A DNA stretch of 64,000 nucleotides, taken from assembly GCF_030936135.1 (NCBI RefSeq), contig NC_082603.1, positions 19,682,880 to 19,746,879 on the forward strand, read 5' to 3'. A model generated the notes under the pieces. It was given only the letters and a program-made list of their open reading frames with translations. It had not been told where the DNA came from and did no database searches. Shown here in pieces: positions 1 through 9,600 of this stretch. This DNA is from Gavia stellata. Taxonomy: Eukaryota > Chordata > Aves > Gaviiformes > Gaviidae. Position numbers and translations under genes: made by a program. How positions within the stretch are numbered: position 1 is the first letter of the stretch; the number at the start of each line of letters is the position of its first letter.

Positions 1-359
1 GTCCATTGGCGATATGGACAGAGAGGAAAAGCAGATAGTGAGCCAGGCGCTTCTGCAGTGCTGAGAGCATGGGATGAAGTTGTGCAGAGGTAGCAAAGAT
101 TAAAAAAATGAGTTTGATGCAAGAGAGACCCAGAAGCTTAATAGGAAAGCCCCAAAGTTGCAGTGTACTCAGAGAAGAGAGAGGTGAGAAGAGGAGGAAA
201 AGCTTAGACAGCCGCGGTGAGCAGGGGGAAGGAGTATTTCTGTGCAAGCACCATTTCCTCTCCGGTGGCAGAGCACAGAAGTGATTAAGTCTCTGGTGCC
301 AGTTCAGAAGAAGGTAATGCCCATGAACACTGCCAAACCATCAACCACAGAAACGTGTA

Positions 360-1350
360 ACGATGAATACAGAGAAATTCACATGGTCTATTCATAAAGT
401 AGGAAAGATATTTAATGAGCGATAAAAAAGGACTGGAAGAAAAAGGGGTATCTCAAAAGCTTATAGATAAAGACCAGTCAGGTTTCTAAAGCCTGCCACA
501 AAGGGCTTGTAGAAGGAGGAAAATGCTGAATTACTTTGTAACTTTAACCTGATTCTGCCCAGTTGCATAGGTCTGTCACTGCCATACTCATCAAATGCCC
601 CCACTGAAGGCGGGCCCTGAAGATTCTGCCTGCAGGGAGAATGGAATGGCAAATGCATCGTAACTAAAAAACAAAATGGCAAAAACATGGTAACTGTAGT
701 AAGCCATTATATGACTGTATGCAAAATTAGTCAGCAAAATTATATGGTGGACTTTCCAAACAGCAACTTTCCAGCAACACTCGACCTTAGGCAGTTTTAA
801 TATCAAGTAATTAACTTTTGTGGCTAAGTGTGACTAATTTTAAATAACACCATTTGAAGGCCTTAGCTTTTATGTCTTTTAAAATTGGCTTCTTTTACCA
901 TTAGGTATTGGAACTTGAATTCTGTCTCTACAAATGTATGATAAAACAGCGATGCTTTTTAATATACACTTACATTTTAATATACACTTACCTGAGGGTA
1001 AATCACGCATCAAATTGTAATTTAGTATTTGTCATTGTAAGTGGAACTAAGCTCAACAAACCAATGCTTCATTTTCCATTAGACACACTACTAAGGGTTT
1101 AGGAACAAAAGGCTACCTTTATACATTTAGCACAGGTTTTGCACAGCAGTACATGCTACCAAGATGTGTGGGAAGCATACAGGAAAGGTTAAACAACACA
1201 TGCTCCATGTTCTTCAGTCTTTTGTTGTAGACAACTAAGGGCAAACCAGAAAAGTAAAATGGTTTAGGGAATTTACTCTGTGAGCCTTAGATGTCTATCA
1301 AATAATCATTTACTAGGAACTTGAGTGTGAAATTGATATATATTCCCATT
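360..1350 (-). pseudogene. Decayed CLCA-family (CLCA2-like) gene fragment, three relic exons
   Basis: CLCA proteins are secreted or membrane-anchored metalloprotease-like regulators of chloride conductance. Read on the minus strand, three blocks resemble consecutive CLCA exons in the right order. Block 1 (1350-1276) starts with AATGGG and contains a QVP-like segment (1323-1315), matching the family's N-terminal NGY...QVP region. Block 2 (958-898) resembles the ASFYLF...NIKILIP exon; the IP-like core lies at 920-903. Block 3 (about 785-360) carries the best match: LQWG, then after a one-base deletion AFDEY (595-584), then after a further frameshift GQNQVKVTK (560-534) followed by TAA. The family consensus here is LRWGVFDEYNND...GQNQIKVTRC, just after the HExxH zinc site, which is lost in this copy. 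Frameshifts and stops show it is not functional. The mammalian neighbour divergent from ODF2L is CLCA2, which supports the call. The comparison was made from memory of the family, without alignment software. Confidence 0.6.
957..992. repeat. Two-copy 18-bp tandem repeat
   Basis: The unit TTTTAATATACACTTAC plus one base occurs twice in a row, with 17 of 18 bases identical. It lies between relic CLCA blocks 1 and 2, in DNA that was probably intronic. Confidence 0.85.
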
Positions 1351-1886
1351 TGTCCACCCGCTTCATGTTGTAGAATGTACAAGTCATCACCATGTTTCCT
1401 TCTTGTAGAGAACAGCAGGTGTCCGAAGGAGGGAAGAAGAGGAGGGAGTGAGTAGGCACTCGCAAATCAGAGGGTTTGGTAGTGAGCATCTACCGCTGCT
1501 TCAGATAGACTGGAAGGCAAACCTTGGACATGTGTCTGTTATCCTTCGCTCAGCCTCTGATAGCTACAAGTGAAAAGTGGCACATAGAGAAGCAAGGCCA
1601 ACTAACCAACTCTTATGAACTAGGCCCTACTTCTTTTTCGCCTCTGTAGCTCAAGGTGCCTTTGTTCTCCTTGAATTTCTTACCAAGCCTTCCCTAATGA
1701 CTCTGAAACTCCTCCTAGACAAGTACTACTGTCTTCAGCACAATTGCCAGCCAGGAGTTATTAGAGGGGTGATGGGTTAAGAAAGCAAGAGGGGGAAAAA
1801 AGAAAAACACTGGAACTCATAAGCAAAGTTTCTGACTTGTGTAATAAATCTGAAACCAAGTGGAGAAATGAAACTGCATATCAATA

Positions 1887-1953
1887 AGGCTATTCAGACC
1901 AGACAGGCTATTCAGAGCAGACAGGCTATTCAGACCAAGGCTATTCAGACCAG
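1887..1953. repeat. Short minisatellite, 15-18-bp unit, about four copies
   Basis: AGGCTATTCAGACCAGAC is repeated with one substitution, and then in two shortened copies of about 15-16 bp. On the minus strand it reads as a short repeated LNSL-containing peptide in a 76-codon open frame. That frame has no other support as a gene. Confidence 0.85.
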
Positions 1954-4534
1954 TCACAGACCAGGTTTCTAAAATGATAAATAGCTTGCAAGGACTCCAT
2001 TTATGGACTATGATAGATTTACCCTGGAGCTTCTTACAGTCCAGCACTCTCGTTCATTTATAACCAACAGGATGGTACAGGTGTTACTACTGATGTTGTA
2101 ACTGACACTCATTAGTTATGTATTTACTAATCGTGGTTCATAGATCATGATTTTGCTGGTTCTTAAGGGCATTCTCATGTGAATACTTTTTCACATCACT
2201 TTTTAAAATTTAAGGTACATTGGGTGCACTAATAAATGTGTGTAAAAGAGCTTATTGCTCTCTATTCCCTTCAACAGGCTTTGAGCTGTACCTTTCTATA
2301 GGACTCGTTTTGATTTCTCATCGGTGATAACCAGAAACACCCAAACCAAATCCTGCCCAGGAGTGTGAAGGATGCCCAAGTGGAGGTGGTGCAAGGTGCG
2401 GAGGGCTGGAGCCCCACACATGGGAGGGCAAGGCGGGCGCCTACCAGGCTCCCTCCTCCCCGGCTGGCTCTGCCCCAGGAGCAGCCCCCAGCTGGGCAGC
2501 AATCCCCAGCTCCCTCCCAGCTTCCCAGCACACGATGAGTCAGGGCCTTTCTGGCCCATCTCTCTCCTGAATAGCCATCCTCGGCCAAGTGCTGCCAAAA
2601 TCCAGAAAGCCGGAGCCCACCAGTGCCCCATATGGGGCTGGCCTCTGCAAAGGCACGGCCAGGCTGTGCTAACTGTGGGCAAGTGAGGTCAGCCCTCCTG
2701 CCATGGAAAAGCTGGCGTTTTTAGCCATAGGGACTGCTGCTCCCACAGAGAGTGCCCAGGACTGGGGAAACCATTACTAAGGCTATTGGGCCTTAAGCAG
2801 AGGTTTGCTAAATCTAAGAGCATCTTCCCTGAGCAGCACCATGAACAACCAGCTGGGGATGGGAACCCTGCTGTTACACGGGGAGAATGGCTTGACGTTT
2901 GTTATGGTGTGTTACATCCACCCAGGCTTCCGCTCACAGTGCCAGCTGGCCACATTAAGCATTTCTAAGGAACTTCCCATTTTCCTGTAGGTATTGTTTA
3001 TGTCCCGCTAACTGCAGCCTGGCTGTCCGCTCCACCCATGCACAAAAGAGTCTCTGCCTCTGCTGCTGCAAGGCAGAATTTCCAGGGCTACTTGTTAATG
3101 GGCTGTCACTGATAAGAGAGAGAATTTGGCCAGATAAAGAGTCAGGCCTTCCAAAAGTCTGTCTAGAATTGAAGTTATATGTGCCCCTTTCTCTTGGAAA
3201 GGAATTTCTGTAGCTAAACTATATTCATACAAGTTAAGCTACCTTAACCTTGAAAATACAATGCGCTCTCTGTTGTTTCTCCCTTTTCCTTGGAACTCCA
3301 CTCTGTAACATGTCCTCTTGCTCTTTCTTCCACCCTTAAGGTCTCTATCCCATTTCCCAAGTCTTGAACAGACTCCTGTGGTACCTGTCCTAGTTCTGGG
3401 ACCTCACCCTGCTCTTACCCTGAACAATTAGCTCTGGGAACTTTGATTCGGGCAGGTCAATACACGTAATAAGGGAGGTTCTGCATCACTATAGCTGCTA
3501 TACCCTGCATCTGTGGTAAGAAGTTCCCAAACATCCTCAGCCAAAACCTAAGAAGACCAACATTGAATCCACAATCTCCAAATGAAGGACACCCAGACCT
3601 ACTGCCATGTAAAATGCTGTTCAGGAGAAAGCCCGCCCTGCTACTTCCCTGTACCTTGGAATGGCCTTATATTTCTTCCATGCCTTAAGTGCGTACAGAA
3701 ACACCTGCTGCTGCTCTTTGAGCAGTGAAGGTGATCTACTGCTCCTGCTAAGTTGTCTGTGCAAAGAGATAAGGCTCCTTGAGTGGATGACTGTCTGTGG
3801 GGAACTCAGTAGCACTACAGCATCATAACTCCATGGGGCAGCTCGCCCCAGTGCCCGCTACCCCCATGCACTGTAGAGTGAAGGACTTTCCTGTCTGCCT
3901 CCTTGAGAAGCTGGCATGCCGCGACACGGAGTAAGAGATGTTGAGAAACAGGCTGAGGAAGTAGCAAACCCCACCATACCTATTTTACAAGAGTGTGCAG
4001 GAAGAAATGTCATTGCTCCCTCTCTGCTGGATATATATATCTGTGTAAGGCAGTGAGTGTCTAAGAATTGCTCGGAGAAAGAAATTCTGATCAGTTTTAT
4101 ACAATGCGGTGCATAAAACAATGGGGAAGGAACAGTGTATAAACAGGGTCACAGCAAATCTGCTGCTTTTGTGAAACTTTTCTGATAGCAGGCTATTGCC
4201 AAAATTAAACAATGAACAAAGAAAGGCATTGGAGTCTTGAATTTCTGACACAGAAATGAAAGGTTCAGTTATACCTTTAAAGCAGATAAAGTCATGAGCC
4301 GTGACAAACACTCAGCAGAGTTCCCATGGTATCTAAAGAAGCCTCTCTCCAGCACACCTCTTTTAGTAAGGCTTGTAACTATGTCATTATGGAACTGTGT
4401 GTCATGTTTCCTTTAATTTTATGCCACAGACATTAAAATGCAGTTTTGAGGACTGAAACTTGTAATTCATTCTTTGTTTATGAGGGACAGAGTGCAGTGC
4501 TAATTCTCATGCTAATTAGCCCTCACTGATGGAT

Positions 4535-4564
4535 AGTGGTTGCTTTATTATATAAGCAACCACT
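4535..4564. repeat. Perfect 11-bp inverted repeat with 8-nt loop
   Basis: AGTGGTTGCTT (4535-4545) is followed by an 8-base AT loop and its exact reverse complement AAGCAACCACT (4554-4564). It could form a hairpin in DNA or RNA. No function is evident. Confidence 0.8.
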
Positions 4565-4876
4565 GCATTTTTAGGTAACTGCAACAATTTATTCCTTTTT
4601 TTTTTTTAAATAAGTCAATCATATAGCAAGTTCTAGGAAGCTAAAATTACAAGTTCTGTCTGAGCTGACTACCAAAGCCGCAGCTCATAAACTGTGGTGC
4701 TGAAGCAAAGGTCGGATGGAGATGGTTAACTCACAGTTCAAGGCTATGGGTCCTATAGAGAACTAAACACTAGGCCTTTTGCACATGCGAAGACAAAATC
4801 TCCCTTGTAATTCAGGTACAGCCAGGCACTCACTCCAGGATGGATAATGGAGTGATTTCATCTCTACTAGAATTAA

Positions 4877-4897
4877 AAAGGTTGAAATTCAACCTTT
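4877..4897. repeat. 21-bp near-perfect palindrome
   Basis: AAAGGTTGAA and TTCAACCTTT flank a single central A, giving 10-bp arms with full complementarity. It may be a dimeric factor site or chance; no specific factor is proposed. Confidence 0.75.
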
Positions 4898-5190
4898 GAT
4901 TTTTATTTTTATTACAGTGCACACACGGCTAGATAATATTCTCCAAAGAATGCATAAAGGGAAAATAACTGCTCTGTCTTCTGAAATGCCATTGCCAGCA
5001 AGAGAAGAAAGTACAAACACACTGACATGTTTACAAATTATGCCAAAGGATATGTTTTATATTGATTTTTATTATTTCTCTCAATGCCAAGATTTTTTTA
5101 AAATGTAAGGTGCCAACACTGATCTTTACTTAGCATATTAAAAAGTAGTATTTTTATCAGTTTCTAAACAAAATTAATGTGCAGATTATC

Positions 5191-5270
5191 ATTGTGTATA
5201 TGTATCTATGTACATATGTGTACCTATGTACATACTTATATGTATGTACATATATATGTATACGTATGAT
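5191..5270. repeat. Imperfect TATG/TACA microsatellite
   Basis: This is a run of interspersed TATGTA, TACATA and CTATGTAC units lying just upstream of the CpG island. It has no coding potential. Confidence 0.75.
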
Positions 5271-5639
5271 CATATTCATAACACGATCATTATGTTTTGC
5301 ACAGTTCATGATCTGAAAATGATCTTTCCGTATGTTTATTTCAATGTCTTGGATATTCTATAAAATGCCACCTCAAGTGTCCTCAGTGCTTTCTCATATG
5401 ATGTGATGCCAGAGTAATTGGTTTATTTTTCATCAGAACGTGTTTATTTTAAAATATGTGGCTTTTCTACCATGCTTGACAATGCGTGGGCAAAAAAGGC
5501 TTCACATACAGTCAGGTTACATGAATACTTATTGTTTAACCTCAGAAAAAATGTATTCATGGAAACACCCAGAAAGAAAACAAATAGAGGATCCAAAGCT
5601 CCCCAGAGCTCTCCAAGTTTCTCGTCCATCTTGCTCTGA

Positions 5640-6270
5640 AAATAACCCCCCGGGTGCGCATGAACACCACCCGCCTGCACAAGTTACGGGGTGATACCGC
5701 CACTCCTCGAAGCGCCTTTGAACCCCAGCCGCACGAACCTCTTCCCTTCGGGGAAGGGGGCCATGCTGCTTCTCGGGCCCGCGGAGGTCCAGGCCCACGC
5801 TGCTCCGCAGAGGATGGAACGGGCCGCACAGATGCCTCCGATGCCCCCGTCCCACCCGGCCTCCGCGGGCCGCACCGGCCCCGACCGGGGGGCGGGGGGG
5901 GGCGGTCCTCCCGGGGGGCGTCTGCACCCGCTGCGCCGCGGGCCGGGGCGGGTCCGAGCCCCGGGGTTGTCCCCAGGCTGGCTGTGGGGCGGGCGCCGCC
6001 GCCTCCCGCCCGCCAGGAGAGGAGCAGGCCGCGGCAACGGCTGGTTGCCCCGGCAACGGCTCCTGGCGGCGGCGGTGGTGAGGGGGCGCCGGGCGCAGGC
6101 GGGGACGCCGGGGAGCGGGGAGCGGAGGGGGCGCTGCCCCGCGGGACCCCTCAGGGGCAGGAGCCGCAGGCGGGCGGGCGCTGGGCGAGGGGAGAGGAGG
6201 CAGGGCCCGGGGCGACGGCCGCTGTTGGGTGGCCTGCGCCCCTGCTCCTCACCCGCTGGGCTGGGGAGCA
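5640..6270. promoter_or_regulatory. CpG island promoter of ODF2L
   Basis: Base composition changes abruptly here from AT-rich to strongly GC- and CpG-rich, with GC boxes (for example GGGGCGGG near 5985) and no TATA box. It is the only island of this size in the window and lies immediately before the first coding exon, so it is taken as the ODF2L promoter. Several long overlapping open frames on both strands are artefacts of rare stop codons in GC-rich DNA. The large G-run near 5886-5902 and the GGCGG-rich stretch near 6065 may form G-quadruplexes. Confidence 0.88.
6044..6057. promoter_or_regulatory. RFX X-box (perfect palindrome)
   Basis: The sequence GTTGCCCCGGCAAC is an exact match to the symmetrical X-box (GTTGCC, two bases, GGCAAC) bound by RFX factors, which activate ciliary and basal-body genes. 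An additional half-site GGCAAC lies at 6033-6038, facing the GTTGCC arm. It sits inside the CpG island about 530 bp before the start codon, suggesting RFX-driven transcription of ODF2L in ciliated and spermatogenic cells. Binding itself is inferred. Confidence 0.85.
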
Positions 6271-6396
6271 CGGAACTGGGCAGTGGCAGCTGCGAGCTTT
6301 ACCCCGTCCTTCGCCTGTATTCAGTTTTCTGCTGTGGAGGGATTTGATTTCTGTGCACCAAATGAGTGAATTCAGTGCTGCTTAAGTGATTACGAG
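6058..6396 (+). other. ODF2L: Probable 5' untranslated first exon of ODF2L (limits uncertain)
   Basis: Transcription should start at or after the X-box. Two donor-like sites are available: GTG|GTGAGG with exon end 6077, and ACGAG|GTATGA with exon end 6396. With the second, intron 1 would be 181 nt, and an in-frame TAA near 6384 would precede the start codon, making the ATG at 6585 the first usable Met. The sequence alone does not decide between them. Confidence 0.4.
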
Positions 6397-6577
6397 GTAT
6401 GAATATGTGTGCAAGATTTCAGTTGCATTAACTGTGGTAAATCTCTGCGGAGACTGGGGTTTACTTGGTCTGGGACACTGTATTTTCTAGGGGGAATGAC
6501 CTGAGATGCTGATAATGTTTCGGTTACTGATTCACAGAACGCCAATATACGTTAACATATACTGTCTCGTTATACAG

Positions 6578-6692
6578 AGATAAAATGTCATCATCGTCAC
6601 AATCATTCTCATCTTCACCTGTACATAACTGTACTCCTCCTTTATTGGACTCTGATCTTCAGGAAAAGCTGCTTCTTCCTCATGCCACTGAG
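6578..6692 (+). CDS. ODF2L: ODF2L exon 2 (first coding exon, start codon at 6585)
   Basis: The exon follows the acceptor TTATACAG and encodes 36 residues, beginning MSSSSQSF and ending LLLPHATE. It is serine-rich and poorly conserved with the mammalian N-terminus, although its end (LQEKLLL) resembles the QKELLL segment of the ODF2 family. The donor is ACTGAG|GCAAGT, a GC-type donor with an otherwise ideal consensus. There is no usable GT alternative at the exon edge, and the phase (0) fits the next exon. Confidence 0.78.
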
Positions 6693-9600
6693 GCAAGTTC
6701 ATTCTGTTCCTGTTTTTAATTCTATCTATCTACTTTGTTAACAAGATTCAAAATAGATATTTCAAAACATACTTCTGAGCTACAGATGGGAAGTAGGTGA
6801 TAATTCAAAAAATGGGTAGTGAGAGTGCTGGACATAAAAATGGTATGCTGAAACTATGGAAAAATTCTTACTCTTCTTACATAGCTGGGCTAGGATAAAT
6901 GAAACACGATGTTTAATATTCCAAGATGCTGTTTTCACTGGAAGTAATTAAGTTCAAGAACTTAGTTTTTGTTATATAACCAAGAAAAAGCTATAGAGAT
7001 CTGCACTGTGTTACACAAGTTGAGGTCTGCCGGGAAATGTAAGCCTGCGGTAAAACAAGACACATGAATATATATATGTATAAAATAAAAAAAAAAATTA
7101 GACATTTGGAGTGCAGTTATTTGCCTTATGGCAACAGTTGGAAGCAGAGCGGTCTACATTCTGATTCTGTGAGGAAGTGATTTTGTTTAGTTGGGAACTT
7201 CCCAAATTCTGTTACTCATTTTCTCAGTTATGCTAAGGAGATACGGACGTAAGAATATAAACTCTTAGTCTGACAAATCCTTTTGCTGGAGATGCACCTG
7301 GTACAGGCTGAAAGTAGGAGAAATGGGTCCTGGTGGATGGAGAAGGCAAGACAATCCATTTCTGAAAAATAATGAGTGGTCAGTGAAGCACTGAGCAGAG
7401 TAAACAGATAACTTTGTGCTCAGGGAGGGCATCAATCATGCTGGAGTGTGAGGGTGGAGGCAGGAGAGAGGTGTTTGGAGAAGGGTTGAGAGTGACGGCG
7501 ACGGCAGGTTCCTGGCGCTTGATGTGGAAGTGGGGAGTATGGGATGCATTTACGTAGTAGGCATTGATACTTGGCTCTGGACTTGCTGTGACACAGTCAG
7601 CATCATGTTCCTGTGCAGCCCTGCAAGGTGAGGAGCTTTTCCAAACTGGGAAAAGAGAAAAGCCATTGCTGCTTCCAAATTGGAAGAACTCTGCTGTGAA
7701 ATGCAGTATCGGTGTCTGGGCAGGACTTGGCCTCCACCTTCACTGGAGGTAAACTGTTTGCCTTGTAGATTAGGCGTGTTCTGTGAGTGAACAGTTTGAG
7801 GGTACATCCTGTGATATCACAGGCTTTTACACTTGCTGGAAGTCATAAATGAGAGATTTCTTTGATCTTTAAAATTTCTCTTAAATGATTCTCCCCATGA
7901 GCTGATTTGTTTTATGTTGATATCCTTGAATTAGCAAGATCAATGTCCTGTGAGTGATGCTAAATGTTACATAATTATGAATGCTATCTCAGGGAAAAAC
8001 ATGTATGCTACCTAGAGAAGCAGGAAAACTCTGTTCACTGATTCAGCTGTACAGAAAGGATTATCATAGAACTACAAAAGCCGTCCAAGATGGAAAATAC
8101 TTTACTGATCTAACCAATAGAACTACAAAAGCCGTCCAAGATGGAAAATACTTTACTGATCTAAGCAAAGAATCTGACAGTCTAGCATACCAAGTAAGAA
8201 AATATGTAAGGCATAAACATAGAACCAATGCAAATGTACATTTCTTACGTGAATCTTAAACTAACATGTAGTCTTAGCGTCTTCGTTAATAGACATATTG
8301 GGAAGATTTTTTTTGTTATGTCCTGTCCATTAAGAAAGTTCCTGCAAAGTTGGAAGGAATTTGGTGTGCTCTGTGTGTTAAAACAGGAGATGGATCACAA
8401 CGAATTCCTGTTTAACAGTAGTGTCATATGGACCTTGCACAGAAACCTGATGGAGTGAAGCATGTAGATTTCTTTTAAAATTAAATGCGATTTGTCTTTG
8501 CTGACTTTCTTAGCTTTCTTTTGGAAGTCATGAAGCTAACCTTTCGTTCTTGCAAGCTAACAGAGATGAGTGTTTATTCTGAACTTTTTTTTTAATTTTA
8601 AAGATAATATTCTTGATTTTCAGCTTTTGATAGACAATGCTAGCTGTCTTACAGCATGAGGCTTTTTATTGATTGTTAGAGAGAAATTTCATAGAGAATT
8701 AACTGTGGGGAAGACAATTTCCTGAGAATGGAAAGACGGTATGAGTAATTTAGGTTTCCAGTCATTTCTCAATTCTGGGAAGTCTTCTAAGCACTTCTGT
8801 ATTATTTGCTGATAAATTACTGTCGTGTCACAAAACACCATTCCTGTTAACATGTTATTTATTTGCTGATAGCAAATCTGACTCAGTGTGGTCAGGAAAG
8901 GATAGGACTTCTACTTATAAGTTTGCAGTGCATGCAGAGGTGGAAACCTGGATGCAGAATTGAGGTCCATGTACTGACTTTACAGATAAACATGAGATCA
9001 ATATTACATAATATTCTGAGGAATTATATGCCGGCCAGGATAAGATGACTGCTTTGCAAGGAGTTGTAGTAAAACTTTTCATGCTGAAGTTTCCACCTTG
9101 AGGCAGTGGGTTTATCCTCTCACTAGTGAAATTAAAATTTACAAGTGCCAAAGTCTATTTTTTTAAATGGAAAGTTACCCCATCCCCCAAATCAGACATT
9201 TTAAAATGAGAAGTTTCGTTGACAGTATTATAGACACATATATTCTTTTGGATTCGTAGTACCAGTTAATGTGGGTTGATTTTTGTGATGTCCCAGCCCA
9301 TGCTTTCTGGTTCAGTCTTCAAAATCTGCTATCTAACTGAATCTCCTGAAAGGCTTTAATACTTAATATTAATCTTCAAAATATTACGAGTTGTACAAAT
9401 GCTTTTACTATTTGACTACGTGTTTAAGTAACACTGAAGTATTTATGATATTTAGAGTCCTTTTAGCTAAAATAAAGAAAGAAAATGGCATATGCAATGA
9501 CCCTAATTTGTTTTTCTCAGCTACAAAGTTCTATGCACAAAATAAATTGAATCTTTAGGGTTTAAACCACCAACTCTAAGTAGATTGTGAGTATGCGAGC

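Larger units (their letters stand above)
1356..5640. other. Intergenic DNA upstream of ODF2L
   Basis: No intact gene is recognised on either strand. The stretch holds a short minisatellite, a GC-rich patch at about 2370-2700 in which several frames stay open only because stop codons are rare, two inverted repeats (4535-4564 and 4877-4897) and a TATG-rich microsatellite (5191-5270). If the CLCA relic once continued, its first exons would lie here on the minus strand; I could not identify them. Confidence 0.6.

Noticed and set aside
50-105. Plus-strand stretch CATGGGATGAAGTTGTGCAG resembling the CLCA CxxRSxWDVI segment
   Set aside because: Opposite strand to the CLCA relic and too short; probably chance.
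2271-2686. Open frames of 104-128 codons on both strands
   Set aside because: A GC-rich patch with several frames open at once, no domain similarity and no splice context.
5529-6385. Several long overlapping open frames on both strands (up to 243 codons)
   Set aside because: They lie in the CpG island, where stop codons are rare; compositions are low-complexity Arg/Gly/Pro/Ala and frames overlap on both strands.
7228-7248. 21-bp micro-exon candidate in intron 2 with a strong acceptor (TTCTCAG) and donor (GAC|GTAAGA)
   Set aside because: In the required phase 0 it contains TAA (TTA TGC TAA). It could only be a poison exon, and nothing else supports it.
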